The notes under the pieces: model-generated
Told to the model about the DNA's origin: nothing
The model's input: the letters and a program-made list of their open reading frames with translations, nothing else
Databases searched by the model: none
Shown: positions 37,102 through 49,850 of the stretch, in pieces
How the letters are laid out: every line of letters begins with the position of its first letter
Numbering within the stretch: the stretch's first letter is position 1
DNA from: Nymphaea colorata
Taxonomy: Eukaryota; Streptophyta; Magnoliopsida; Nymphaeales; Nymphaeaceae
Assembly: GCF_008831285.2 (NCBI RefSeq)
Contig: NC_045144.1
Coordinates: 13,815,858-13,879,857 of the forward strand
Direction: 5' to 3'
Length of the DNA stretch: 64,000 nucleotides
Position numbers and translations under genes: made by a program

Positions 37102-37330
37102 GAGGGGCGTAGCATAGTTGGTGGGGCTAGTGAAAGCCAGGTCATCAGTTCGATTCTGATAGCACTACTCCTGTATACTACAAACGGGTATGATAGATAA
37201 TATTCAAGTTAAAAGGGAGTAACTGTAAGTTTACCTAGGCCCGAAGCAGCGGGATCTTGGGGCAGGGGGGAGGGCTTCAGCCTCTTTGGGGTATATCCGC
37301 CTCCCAACTCCCCAACCCCACCCTCTCAGT
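37102..37330 (+). mobile_element. tRNA-derived SINE
   Basis: The head has both internal RNA polymerase III promoter boxes: A box tagcatagttgg at 37110-37121 (an exact fit to TRGCNNAGYNGG) and B box agttcgattct at 37147-37157 (one base off GGTTCGANTCC). The sequence between and around them is tRNA-like (ggggcgt ... gccaggtcatc ...), but the acceptor ends do not pair well, so it is not a functional tRNA. A non-tRNA body follows, including 'taactgtaagtttaccta' and a GC-rich 'gggcaggggggagggcttc' part, up to about 37330. It lies 350 bp after the nuclease gene's stop. The 3' limit and target duplication were not resolved. Confidence 0.7.
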
Positions 37331-40300
37331 AACAAAAGACCAATACAGGAGAAACTAGGATGTAAACATTGGGAAGACTGTTGTAATGAGGATGATCCAA
37401 CCACCTCACAGTGCAAGGAACATATTCAAAACCTCGAATGCGATATTCAAAAATATGAGGTTGTATTCACGGGACTATCAAAATAGGAAATGCAGATTCT
37501 AGTGAAAAGTAAAATTGCCAAAGCATCAAAGTGAGCTTCTAAGTGCATCCATTTGACACAACGTCATGTCAGTTTCAAACGAAGGCTAACATCCAGCTTT
37601 TCCCTCCTAATTTGTCTTCAATATAGCTGCACATTTCTTCTACATTGTAAACTCAGGTAGCTGAGGGGTTGGCCTTCCCTTCTCTAGCTGTCCATGTCTT
37701 AGTAGTAACATCAAATTGCACGCATTTTACTTTCTTGATAGTAGCACTTTACAGGTCACCACCAACTGGTCCGTGTCCCCACCGCACCAAGTTCAGATAA
37801 AGGTGTTCTCTTACAATGTCTATGACCTAAGCAGGAAGTGGGTGGCCAGGGTTTTGAAAAATAGTAAAGCTAACATACACTAAGACTCCAAAGGAGTTTC
37901 ACTCTTTCTTAAGCTCCAAGATTAAAGATTATGTCATTATAGGTAACTTTGACATTTGTCTAAAGAACTGACTGATATGTCTACGAAAACTGAAAAACAC
38001 ATCAGTTTGAAGTTTGAGGTTGTCAACATGAATGATCAAGTAATGTCTGTTTTTGTTAAAGAAAGGCAACAAACTATTGCTAATTTCAGGTGTCAATGCT
38101 TGTATTGTGAGAAGACAACTATGTGCCTCATTTCATCAACATCCTAAAGTTGTTGCTTGGATGGTAGGAGATTGAAATGTTACTTTTGTTGTGAAAGTTG
38201 GTAGAAAATTATCAGCACTTGTGCATTTTGATCGGAATTCAATGAGCGTCTGGATAACCTTTGCCTTCTAGACCACGACAATGAAGCAGATAATGGTACT
38301 CTATTTTCTGCTACCAAACTGAAGGGTTGTGTTTAAAAATTTTTGGATGCTTGATTATCCTCCCACTGTCCCAAGAACCTACAAATCACAAGGCTCTTCT
38401 CATCAATCTCGCCAAACAAGGTCGATCTTCGAACTTTTCAAGCACAAGATTTTGGAACTAGTTAATCCTTTTTGTGGTACCTTTGTTCTAATGTATACAG
38501 ATACTTAACGTATACATACCAATTTTTGGAATGAGCACGTAGTGCTCTGCCCAACTGTAGGTTTGAATTAAAAGGAAAAAATTTGGTCTATTTTTTTGTT
38601 GTTCATCAAGCGCGACCGCGAGCTAACCAAAACAGGATGACAGTGCTTTCAAATTGATGGGGCTTTTAGTTCGCTTCTATCTGTTTAGGAATATATCCAT
38701 TCTGATTTATAGATGCTGCTCCGGAGGTATTTCTGGTTAATGTACAGATATCAAATCTTTTGAATGAACAGGTGGGGTACGCCTAAGCCTAGGTTTATAT
38801 TCAAAAGAAGGAAAAGGTTCTGTCCATTTTTGTCTTCTCCGTCAAGGATGAACAAGGATGGCAGAGGTTTCAAAGCGATTGAATTACTTGGTTTAATTCT
38901 ACCCCAGGCTCCAGCGACAAATAGTAGTTTGGAGTCACTGTAGATCGGCATTTGCCAGGACCAAGGGCAATCCACACTATTTCACCTGCAACAAACAATC
39001 TTTATTTTTTAGTAGTGGATCCCTTATTAATTGTATTTTTATATGTTTTCTTACTTGATAATTTTTTTTGTTTTTTGTTTTTATTTACTGCATTTTTCCT
39101 TTTTTGTTCAGCCAGAAACGGGCCGAACCGAGCTAGTTGGCGAGCTCCAAAAGCAAAACAAAATTTGGTTTCAGAATTGGGTTTATACCCAACCCAGTTT
39201 TGACTGTCATCTCAACACAGTATTAGATCTATTGTTCATGAGACAGCTCACTTTTCTCAAAATGCCAGTGGGCAGCATATGAGTAAGTTACAACAAGGAA
39301 TTTTGATGAAGGTATTTGGATATAAATAAAATGAAAGGAAAGAACAGGAAGACATTTCTATTTGGCTTATAGTAATGCCCCTAAGATTCTACAACTTATT
39401 CATGTAAAAATATTGAAAAAAATATTTTTGATTCGACTATATGGTTCGATTCAAGACTGCCACATGTCAATTAAAAAAAAACCTATTTTATGTGTAGCTT
39501 AATTTTTAGTTTACTTATTTTGGTATATTTTGTTTATTTTTTAAATATAAAGATTAAATATTTTATCACCTAATTTTCTAGTAAACGAGAAAAGTAACAA
39601 TAAAAAATAAGCAGCAGAAACACAAGTTTTTCATCATACATGATACTAAAAAATTATTTAGAAAATAAAAAAAATTACCAGGGCAATCTTGAATAGCCAT
39701 GTATGTAAGTGGGTTTAGCCAAATGCAATAATTCATATTTCTTTTTCTATTATAGCTTACTGTTAACAAATTGTTAATAGCACACAATAATGATAACTGT
39801 ACTTCAAATTGAAAGAAAAGGGCAACGTAAAATATTGTTTCGATAGAAAATTCCTAGGGAAAAAAAAAAGACAAGGACTCTCTGTTGTAGTATGTGGTAT
39901 TGCTCAGCACCCATGTACATGTCATCCAGTAAACTCGTAAAAAACAGAAGGACGTGAGGTACCTTTTACTTACTTAACAAGGGTGTTTTTGTCATCATCT
40001 AAAATATAGAATCCTTTCACTCCCAGTCTCTCTCTCCCTTTTTTTTTTTTTTTAGGGTTTGGCAAGACATGTATTTCTGTCTTCCTTTCCATTCTTTTTC
40101 TTCTCATCTAAGCACAATAATCATTAATTCTTTCCTTTCTCTTTTCCTCAATTAGCCACCCAAACACCCAAACCTCCTTCCATTCCTTTCCTCGCTCTCC
40201 TTCCATTCCAAACAAGCTGTTAATTTATTAGTCGTGGACAATGTTCACCAATGTAGGTGGATTGACCTTCGTGCTGTTTTGACATAAAAAAACACTTATT

Positions 40301-40750
40301 TCGATTTACCCAAACAAGATTTTTTTTTTTATCCTTATGCATGTCAACACTGGAATCATATTTAAATGCAGTTGCTTTTCTGAAATTGACCCAAAAATAT
40401 GGGATGAAACTAGATGATCTGTTTTTTTAACATGGATTTTTTTTTTTCCTTTGTGAAAGTTAAAAGCTTTTAGCGTATCTACATACAGTATCCTTTGCTT
40501 TGTAAAAAAAGCGCAAAGATGAAATTACCCGCTATTGTGGTAGTGAAAGCTACAGTTTCTTAAGAATGGCACTGTGACTAGATTTATGAGGGATTTTGCA
40601 ATTCGTTCACTTCTAAAATCCTCTTTTTCCAAGTTCTTCTTAGCAGTCCCTATTATAAAATAGGAGATTGGCAGCCATTTTATGGGACGTGACTTTGAGG
40701 AAGGTAAGCAACATATTGTTCATACAAATGGCAAGGCTACTGACAAACTT
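37331..40750. other. Interval without recognisable gene
   Basis: 37.33-38.5 kb has scattered short frames with no assignable motif. 40020-40240 is pyrimidine-rich and ends 'ccattccaaacaagctg', suggestive of a MITE end. A 13-T run precedes 'agggtttggca' near 40052. Nothing else could be supported. Confidence 0.4.
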
Positions 40751-40758
40751 GCCACAAT

Positions 40759-41029
40759 CACTACAACAATTATTTGAATCAGGAACAGAGCTTTTGCGTC
40801 AAAGATCAGTAACTCCAATGTGGAAAATGCGTCATCAACGGTGTTGGTGAAGGCCTCATCGCTGATATATCTTTGATGATTTTTACCGCGTCGGTGTTAG
40901 AGGCGACGAATTTGTATCCCGTCGTTGATTTCAGCAATGATTGTGCTTGTGGTTCGCTTGGAAAATGTGGTTCAGGGAACTATATGTGGAGCAATTCGGC
41001 ATAAATTATTACCGACTCCTCGTAATTTG
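40759..41029 (+). other. Possible CACTA-type terminus
   Basis: CACTACAACAATTATTTG at 40759 is followed by several 'cgtc/gcgtc/gacg' words (near 40797, 40830, 40890 and 40920), similar in style to CACTA subterminal arrays. No opposite end was identified and no transposase lies inside, so this is a weak call. Confidence 0.25.
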
Positions 41030-41285
41030 GTAACTTCCTTTAGGTTCCCTGGCCTCTGCCGGGATTGGATATGCCCTCCCCCAGGAAGGGCGCTACTAGC
41101 CTGGCCCTCCTTTTCGTTCCCGAGAAGAAGAGCAGGACCAGCTGAGTGGGGATGCAGCTCCACATCTCATTCTGTCCAAAAAACTGGAATACAAATGAGA
41201 TCCACAATGCCATCAGGACTGACCAACCCTGGAGTTACGGCTTGACCTCGGAGCTCTTCCCTATCGTTTCGGAACAGAAGAGACC
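41030..41285. other. GC-richer block, possibly organelle-derived
   Basis: This stretch ('ctctgccgggattggatatg', 'aggaagggcgctactagcct', 'gttcccgagaagaagagc') is visibly richer in G and C than its surroundings and reads like plant mitochondrial non-coding DNA. It ends abruptly where the copia element begins, near 41290. The origin is a guess from composition and style, as no mitochondrial gene was identified. Confidence 0.3.
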
Positions 41286-41466
41286 AGACTAAACATGAAA
41301 TAGTGTTCTTACTTATTTCGACAATCCACGAAACAGAATAAGCAGTTTGGGAATTACCAAATATGGCATCATAGAGGTCGATTCAAAAATGGACAGTCTC
41401 TTAAGATTACACAAGTTGGAGAAGCAAAAATCGGCTCTAACCAAAATAGATTAAAATAGATTAGAG

Positions 41467-42851
41467 TTGAAGAATGTTTTAGTTGTTTCTGAAATTAGAA
41501 TAAATTTGATTTCAGTAAGTCAACTAATAAGAGACTTACCAGTGGATTTTTGTTTTTCGCATGACCATTTCCAAATTAAGATCAGGGAAACAAAGCGAGT
41601 GTTAGCTGAAGGACGTCATCAATGTGATCTTTACATGCTTGAAGTAGGAATAAAGGAGGCATGTTTTTCAAACCGTCAAAACATAGTAGTTTGGAGATAT
41701 GACACAGAAGGCTAGCTCATGTTAACTATAGTGTTTTGAAATTTCTAAATAGAGAAAAACAAATATGTAGTTTGAATGTTGAAGAGAAAAATATATGTGT
41801 TGGATGTTCTATGGCAAAATCTTCTCATTTACCATTCTTTACTGCAGATAAACAAGAGACACAACCTTTTGATATGCTCCACTGTGATTTATGGGGGCCA
41901 TCACCAATAGTTTCAGTACAAGGGATGAGATATTATGCAATTTTTATTGATGATTCCACAAAATATTGCTGGATTTTTGCTCTAAGAGAGAAATCAGATT
42001 TTGTGTCTTGTTTTGAGAAGTTTATTGTATACATAAAGAATCAGTTCAATAAAATGATCAAGATCATTCATTCAGACGGGGGAACAAAATTTGATAATAA
42101 TAGAATGAAAAAAAAATTTGACTACAATGGAATTCGTCATACAATGTCTTGCCCATACACACCACAGCAGAATGTGCAAGCTGAAAGAAGACATCGAATT
42201 GTTACTGAGTTGGGTCTAGCGATGTTATTCTATGCAAATTTACCCCTAAAGTATTGGGTGGATGCATTTAACACTACTGTTTGGGTTCATAACAGAATTC
42301 CTACAACACTCTTGAATATGAAATCGCCTTATGAGAAGTTGTTTGGTGTCAGGCCTGAGTATGATTACATGAGAACATTCAGGTGCTTATGCTACCCATA
42401 CTTGAGAGATTATGCCAGACATACGCTAGAACCAAGATCAATACCTTGTATATTTTTGGGTTACAACACTTTGCATAAAGGCTATAGATGTTTACACCTT
42501 AAATCAAGACGAGTTTACATCTCCAAGCATTGCATATTTGATGAACACAGCTTTCCATGCAAGAGTGTGGTAGACACAAAGGTTGAAAATGTTAGAACTC
42601 AGTATGATGCTTGGTTTCCTTAAAATGAAGAAACAAAGAAATACTTGGGCACCAAGACACAAGAACAAGAACCTATGTCTGTTTTGTCAGAAAGTGAAAT
42701 AGCCAAGATGCATGGAATAGAGGAAGTGGTTGGTGATGAACATAACCACAATACTGCAAGCTCTCACATCAGAAGTTTGAACATTAATGAGCAGGAAAAC
42801 AACAACTCACAGGAGACAGACACATTTGCAAATGAGCAAAACCTGAAGTAG
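41467..42851 (+). pseudogene. copia pol: gag-pre-integrase and integrase
   Basis: 41467-41715 encodes the gag-pre-integrase domain (LKNVLVVSEIRINLISVSQL..., then GRHQCDLYML). A frameshift near 41700 moves the frame; the continuation runs to 42623 and carries the integrase. Visible are the zinc-binding ICVGCSMAKS segment, HCDLWGP with the first catalytic Asp, HSDGGTKF with the second (family usually HSDGGGEF) and NVQAERRHR with the Glu, 35 residues after the second Asp (DD35E). The zinc-binding His residues lie upstream, across the break. The C-terminal part (CIFLGYNTLHKGYRC...) is complete up to a premature TAA at 42621-42623, after which the same frame stays open to 42851. Confidence 0.9.
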
Positions 42852-42949
42852 GCATAACACCAACTCTCATACAGTAGATTGAGACACATTCGATGCATGG
42901 AATAGTTAACCCAACCCACTATACCTACTGTCATGTACATTACTTCCTA

Positions 42950-44518
42950 AAGAACCTGATTCTATCAAAGAAGCCTTATCACATAGAGGTTGGGCAGCTG
43001 CCATGAAGGAGGAGATGATGCTCTTAAAACCACTGAAACGTGGGACTTGGTTCCAAGAAAACAGGCAAAACACATCATTGGATGCAAGTGGGTTTTCAAA
43101 GCCAAAGTTAAAGTGGATGGAAGCTTGGACATGTTGAAGGCGAGGCTTTTGGCAAAGGGATACAACCAAATACCAAGAGTGGACTTCATTGAAACACTTT
43201 CACCCTTTATTAAGCCAACAACAATCAGAATTATATTTACTGTTGCCTTGTCAAGAAAATAGAGGATACATCAAATGGACATCAAGAATGTTTTCCTCCA
43301 TGGCGAACTAGATGAACCTGTCTTCATGGATCAGCCACCAGGATTTAGAGACCCAAATAAGCCTAACTGCATTTGTAGACTAAATAAGGCTTTATATGTC
43401 AATATGCAAGAATGTGGTTTGACAAATTCAGCAACTTGCTGACAAATTATGGGTTTTTCTGCAGTCCAGTAGACTCATCGCTGTTCATTTATAAAGGTGA
43501 GCATGGAACCATATTGCTTCTTTTATACGTTGATGATATTCTAATTACTGGTGATAGACAAGATATAATCATAAGTTTTATTGCAGATATCAGTTCAGCT
43601 TTTGCTATGAAAGATCTAGGAGATGTCCATCACTTCCTAGGCATACAAGTACAACAAGAAGAAGATGCCATATTCTTAAATCAAACAAGATATGCAAAGG
43701 AAATTCTTCAACATGCAAACTTGAGTGATTGTAAGCCTAGCAACACACCTATGGCAGAAACTCCTCATTGCAATCAGTCGAGCCCATGTTTCCAAGTTGC
43801 CACATTTTTTCGAAGCATAGTAGGTTGTCTGCAATATCTTACCTTCACTTGTCCAGACTTGGCATACAGTGTCAATTTTGTGTCACAGTATATGCAATCA
43901 CCATCTCAATAGTATATGAAATCACCATCTCAATTCCATTTTCAATTAGATAAGAAAAGTCTCAGATATGTGAAGGCCACTATAGAACATGGACTCTGGA
44001 TACAACCAACTGATTGCATGCTTCTTCAAGGGTACTCTGACACTGATTGGGCTGGGTGTCCAATCACCCGACGTTCAACAACTGGATATGGCATTTATCT
44101 TGGGCCAAACTGCATCTCATGGTCTGCTAAGAAACAGCCGAAAGTAGCACGTTCAAGCTCAGAAGCAGAGTACCGTGCATTAAACTCAACAGTAGCAGAG
44201 ATGACTTGGATCACTTATATATTGCGTGATATTGGGGTTAGTCTATCCAAGACACCAATATTGTACTATGATAATATGTCTGCATTACACATGACCATTA
44301 ACCCAGTAATGCACAGCAGGTCCAAACACATTGAATTGGACTACCATTATATTAGAGAAAGAGTTGCATCCAAACTCCTTGAAACCAGATATATCCCTTC
44401 AGCAGAACAGGTGGCAGATATCTTCACAAAACCATTGGGACGAGCTCGATTTCTTTATTTAAGGAACAAACTTGGACTAAAGCTACAACACCCAATCCAG
44501 TTTGAGGGGGTATATTAA
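42950..44518 (+). pseudogene. copia pol: reverse transcriptase and RNase H
   Basis: Reverse transcriptase begins with WAAAMKEEM near 42990; the frame then shifts to TTETWDLVPR, then CKWVFKAKV and ARLLAKGYNQ. A TAG at 43260 replaces a Trp codon, then [13 protein letters not shown] carries the first catalytic Asp. After another frameshift near 43405, [10 protein letters not shown] leads to LLLYVDDILITG with both active-site aspartates, and DLGDVHHFLGI. A TAG at 43910-43912 lies in a 24-bp tandem duplication. In the same frame, RNase H follows: YSDTDWAGCP, SSSEAEYRALN, YYDNMSALH and a VADIFTKPLG ending, stop at 44516-44518. All catalytic residues checked are present, but the chain is not continuous. 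Confidence 0.9.
43889..43936 (+). repeat. 24-bp tandem duplication that creates a stop codon
   Basis: 43889-43912 and 43913-43936 match except for one internal base and the last two. The end of the first unit reads tag in the pol frame, while the frame after the second unit is open. The duplication keeps the frame (24 = 8 codons). Confidence 0.85.
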
Positions 44519-44822
44519 CTCAGCTGAAATACACTCCAAAGAAAATCAGTATCCGTTAGATGTATTATGACATATTTTTGATATCAAGCCTTGCGTGAAA
44601 GATTAGAAGTGGCTAGGCTTGCTGGAACTCATGGTGGAGCAGAGCAATGCTGGAATTCGTGGTCGAGCAAAGCAACAACTATTTGTTATAACAGAAAATA
44701 TCTTTTTAAGAATATTCTTTTGTTTTTAGTATACAAAGCACAATTGTGCTCATTGTAAAGTAGTGCGACAGAAAAGCACAAATAGAAATATAGAAGTTCT
44801 CTCTTTCCTTTAGAGTTACACA
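44511..44822 (+). repeat. 3' LTR of the copia element
   Basis: Begins right after the polypurine tract and ends near 'gagttacaca'. The usual TG start is altered to TA. A pyrimidine-rich 'ctctctttccttta' near its end is typical of copia LTRs. No second copy was found upstream in the window. Confidence 0.6.
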
Positions 44823-47800
44823 ATCTCGTTAATTAGCAGGAAGACTTATGGTCAACATGGAAAATGCACTACTGAGATATAAGGGGGAAGCTAGATGGAA
44901 AGTTTTTGCTTCTATAGGAGAAAGGTGTAATGTTCAACTGATCCAGGGTCATGACACCGTATGTTGGCGTAACAACAACCCTCCAATCACATCCAAAAGC
45001 CAGATTTGGGAGAGGATTTGAAAAAAGAGTACAACTATTAATTGGAGAAAGAAAATCTAGCTGTCTGGCTCCCTTCCTAGGGCTTGTTGGGTAGTCTATA
45101 TAGGTAGCTTTGGGGTATCATGACCCAAGTTTTTTGACACCAATTTTTTTTTTATAGATAATAATAGAAGAAACATTGAGTCTTATTCCGAACAAACTTG
45201 AGCAATGACCAAACAGAAAACAGATCAAATGCCAACAAAAGAGACACCCTTTTTGACTCCACATAGAACACTTAGACTAAAACAACTAAAGTATCCATAA
45301 AGTCCAGACTCGACGTAGTGTCCAGATTGCCAATGTCGGTCCATCACAAAGACTGAGGATGTCATTCCTGTAGCCACGATCTCTCAAGAACTACCTATAG
45401 GGATCGAAAGAAGAGTCAGATTTCTTTTGAGTATGGAAACATCCAGTCATTCATGGAACATGGTATGACAAAATAAGTTTAGAATTATGTTAAACAATAC
45501 ATATGGGGACTTTATGGTCGATGTCCGTAAGTCATCAATCCATAATGCACCTTAGGGTTAGATCTTATCATTATGAATGAGGTGTACCTGACCTCCATAT
45601 GTTTGTAGAACTATAACTATGGTCCATTAACAATGATCATGGTGATCGTGACGAACCAACAACAAAAAACCCAATAGGCACAACTCACAGGTTGCACATA
45701 TTATATTTTCACCATGCGATCCAAACTGAACAAGGGTAACCTGAAGTGAAGCCTCCTGAGATATCCCAGATCGCCGCTGCAGCAGCAGGGTCCAACCACC
45801 GGTGTTACCCAAAGTGGTAGACCGGCCCCTCTAGGCACTCGGGTTGAGGGATCAGGAGACGCCCTGCTCTCCAACCAAAAGCATAACAAAATCCCGAGCC
45901 CTTGTGCCGCCCAATACCCTGTGGGTCATCAAGCGCAGACGGAGGAGCGTGCGACTAAAGTAAGCTCGTGCACATCACCATCTCCCTAGACAAAACCAAC
46001 TACTAGACCAAAGTTCATGCTCACACTCGCATGTACCATTGTACAAAACATAGTCCACGCCTTGTTCTATGCATTCAAATGTGAGGATTATCCTTACTAG
46101 ACATAGTTTATTAACTCTCCTGAAAGCCAACTTTAGGCCCCAATCCCAAAACAAAACCAGTCTAGCCAATTTAAATTCCCAAGAATTAGGGACAACCACT
46201 ATAACATACACATCAGGTATACACTACCAAACTTTGTTTATTTATGGTCCTTTATCAATTTGTATATATGTGTATCCACTGGTATGGAATACACCTCATA
46301 CATTCATATATCTCCTTGTTTATATATATATATATATGGCTGAACCACCCTAAGGCTTTATACTAATGATTAGGCTATTGTCCCCTCACAATTTGTTCAT
46401 ATTTGAGGGCACAACCAACTTAATTTAAGTACATGAGATAGCAACGTTTGAGTTACCTCAGCTCTTTGTTAAAGAACTGTAGCGTTTATATACAATTGTT
46501 TATTACATCTCTAGCTATTTTTTTTGTTTCCTCCCCTACTGGAATTTCTTTGTTCTCAGTAGTTGCTTTCAACATTTTACCTTTGTATTCATGTTTATCA
46601 CTTTTAGTAGGAAGAACCACATGTCCAAGTTAGCTACACCGATCTCTGAAACCACATCTTTTACAGTTATTCTCCATTCAGCCCCACACTGCACACACCC
46701 TACAATAATACCTTAACTCTTATGGAGCTTGGTGGTTTCAGCCAACAGTTTCAACCAGATATTTTAGAAGTTTGATTGTCGACTTCTACTAGTTTCCATT
46801 TGGTGTATTCTCATTTCCTGTCCTGAAAATTTCTGTAAATTTTTTATCATGATTCTATTTCTGGTTCCCCTGTTCTTGTTAGTTTTTCTTATTGAATGAA
46901 TTTTCTGTATTAGGCAAAACAACAATTCCTTTGATGACATTCCTAGGCTAACCTTACTCAAAAAGGTGATTCTATCTCTTTAGATTCATCCCATTGATCT
47001 CTTCTGGTTAATTCGTAGATAACACGAGAATCTTACTGTTCTTTAATCAAATCTTCAGGTTTACTAAATAATTTTTATTTCCAACCATTCTAAGCATGTG
47101 CAGCTACTCACTGTTGCTCAGCATGTCATCAAGGGATGACTGAGTATTTCAGAATTTCCTCACCCAAATCAGATTGAGTTCTGTTATGTGTTATTATATA
47201 AACATACCAATGTATAAGAGTTGTGTGCTTCTATTACGATTAAATATTCCCCTACATATCTAGTATTACTAACTTCAACTGAGTGACAATCATAGAGTAC
47301 GAAGCAGTCCCCTGCTAAGTAGGCCTTGTATCAATCGTGTTATGTTTTGCATAGGTCTAGTTAATGTTGATGCAAGACTCTCTCTTTTTCTTTCTTGTGC
47401 TTTGTTATGATTTAAACACTAACATAATGCATGAGATCCTTAGAAGGATATGACAGAAACATAATAGCTAAGAGACATGGTTGATATATCCTACTCCTAC
47501 TGAATTTTGGTGATATACATCTACAGCTTCCTATCATCACCAGACCCATTCACGAAGGAACTTACCACCCATATCATTTCAACATGCAAGCACATTTGTA
47601 TTCAGTCCAGCTACTGCAACATATATCCCGCAAATTGAATTCACAGCTACATATAAGTATGTATAAGTATACACTGAAGATCTATATGTGTACCTTATAT
47701 ATAGATGCATATATATTTATATATATATACAGATCTTCATAAGAACAGTGGTTTTCCCTGTTGAACTTACAACTAAGTGCCACCAGCTACAGAAAATATC

Positions 47801-48815
47801 AATCTATGCACATCTGAAATTTATATATCATCACGTCACATCACCAATACATTCACCATCTATTGTAAGACTGATCATGCAAAATACTTCCTTCATAAAT
47901 CTGATTGTATTCTAAATTTCAGAAACAACTCCATAATCGTGATCATCCTTTCATTTTAATGTAATGCATACTAACTATTTCAGTCCAACAGCCTACTTAT
48001 TACTCTAGGCCTGTTCGGATACACATTACATATTTACTTATATGCATCTATATTTCATGAGCATAACATACATGAACTACATGCTGATGTCTGAATATCC
48101 CCATACCTTATTGCTTCATGCTGCAGTCAATTCAGTCCACCAAGAGGGCTGTCGTTCCAAGGCAGTCTAAAATGATTTCTTTGCAAAACATGCATTCTCA
48201 TGTGTAATTTCAGCCCCACCAAGTAGAATTCTCCTTGCTTATTATATATATACCTACCTATACAGACTATTTATAAAAGAAACTAAATAACACTTACCAG
48301 GGTCTCTCTAACTATACAGCCCCTGATTTTTTACTATCAGCACCCTAGCTCCATAGCTTTCTTGATCCTCCAAGCCGCGGATGATAGGCATGTGGACCAG
48401 TTCCTCTTTGCTCTTGATCTTCACCCCAAGATGCAGGAAAAACAAGGGTTAGCTTTCACTTTTCCCCAATTTCTAGTTGCTGAAACCCTAACCTCTATGG
48501 CTGCAGCAAATAGGAAACTAGAATGCTGCAGTATAGGGTTAAATAGACCCTCTTCAAGGCCTCCAAAACTGCGATATGAATTTTGTAGTCTCTCTCAAGG
48601 GAGAAATAACCTTTCAATTTTTTACTATTTCTTTTAATATTTCAGTTACTTCTTCCAGCCAGGTATATGTTTTGTAACCCCTTTCCTTCCTTTCCATAAC
48701 TGCCCCTCTATTATGTAGTTGATAGTTTCAACTATTTTTAAGAGTCATTTAAATCTACCATTTATAACCTGCACCTATATTTATGTTTTCACAATAATTA
48801 AAGAAAAAGAAAAAT
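44823..48815. other. Interval without recognisable gene
   Basis: 45.6-46.0 kb is GC-richer, with overlapping short minus-strand frames but no assignable domain. 46.0-48.3 kb is AT-rich with an (AT)n tract at 46319-46336 and many TATA-like runs around 47640-47730. The frame at 48362-48637 shows no known motif. Confidence 0.4.
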
Positions 48816-49785
48816 TCGTGGGAGTTACATGGAAGGCTACCCACGGAAGTTAGGGCACAACGTTTTGGCCTAAACTTGGCATCGATCTATTTTATATGCA
48901 AAAGACATGTAGACATTCAAGACCATGTGTTGTCTACTTGCTCCTTCACCGCTAATATTTGGGCTTTTGTGGCTGCATGATTTGGCATTGGTCGGAAGCC
49001 AGTTAGGGACATTTGCGCTAAGATTGTGTGGTGGTTTAACAAAAGACTGCTATGCAAAGAGATGAAGAAATGTTGGGAGGTTTGGTTTTTAATCTTGTCG
49101 TTTGGAGAATATGGTGTTTTAGAAACAAGGTTAAACACCAGAATGTGTGCAGGAAAACAAGAGAGGCAAAAAAGAATGTTTGGAATGCCTGTGTTGAAGT
49201 GATATTAAAGCAAGATTGGCCACTACATGTGGAGTGAGCGATTCAATTGTGGAAAAGAACTAGTATTTTTAGTTTTTTACCCTTTTTTGGCTTACTAAGA
49301 ATTTGTTGGGTTGGGTCATAAGATTGACCTTCATGAAGGAAGGAGCAAGGAAGATTCTATGCAGGGCTTCTTTGGAAAGATAGTTCGATGAAAGGAGTAA
49401 ACTCTTGGTGGATAATAATAGGGGGGCCAGTTTTGGATACTGCTTATTTGAATTGGATATTTCCGCTAATAGTTTAGGATAATTCTTGTATATTCTTGAA
49501 ATCTAATAGTGTAGCATGGAAGTCTTCGTTGCAGAAATTTTGCAGTGGGCCATAATCTGCCTGCTCGCATCAGGGTTGTCTTTGGTTTTTCTAGGTGGAT
49601 TCAAAATAACATTGTGTGTAATGATTTCATTTCTATAGAAGTGGTATCCTTGCTCTCTAAACAAGAGCGGTGGTGAACTGAGTGTCTGAGCTGCTCATTT
49701 GTTATTTTTATTAGTCGTTCATTCTTTCAGCTTTAATGGAGTAGGGGTGATCCTCCAACCCGCTTTTGCTTAAAAAAAATAACTC
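48816..49785 (+). mobile_element. LINE (L1-type) 3' end, decayed
   Basis: The translation around 48915-49240 matches the C-terminal zinc-binding region found after LINE reverse transcriptase: LSTCSFTANIWAFV (family: HLF..C.F....W..), then VWRIWCFRNKVKHQN (family: W.IW..RN...F). Stops interrupt it. The 3' end has the usual plant L1 look: '...ctttaatggagtaggggtgatcctcc...cttttgctt' followed by eight A at 49772-49779. The reverse transcriptase core and endonuclease are not present, consistent with 5' truncation during insertion. Confidence 0.7.
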
Positions 49786-49819
49786 TCTGGATATAAATGT
49801 AGCCAGCTGATTTCAGTTA

Positions 49820-49850
49820 CACACACACACACACATGCATGCACACACAC
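49820..49850. repeat. (AC)n microsatellite
   Basis: Alternating AC interrupted by 'atgcatgc'. Confidence 0.9.

Larger units (their letters stand above)
41290..44822 (+). mobile_element. Ty1/copia retrotransposon, 5'-truncated, with 3' LTR
   Basis: From left to right: protease end (about 41390), gag-pre-integrase region, integrase, reverse transcriptase, RNase H, polypurine tract tttgaggggg (44501-44510) and one LTR (about 44511-44822). Gag, the primer-binding site and the 5' LTR are absent, because the sequence changes to unrelated GC-richer DNA before 41290. Pol is interrupted by three in-frame stops (42621, 43260, 43910), a stop-rich stretch at about 42849-42950 and at least three frameshifts (about 41700, 43015, 43405). 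The element is dead, but the domains are still easy to read, so it is younger than the other copia relics in the window. Confidence 0.92.

Noticed and set aside
37102-37172. Functional tRNA gene
   Set aside because: Pol III boxes are present, but the acceptor and anticodon arms do not pair properly and a SINE-type body follows.
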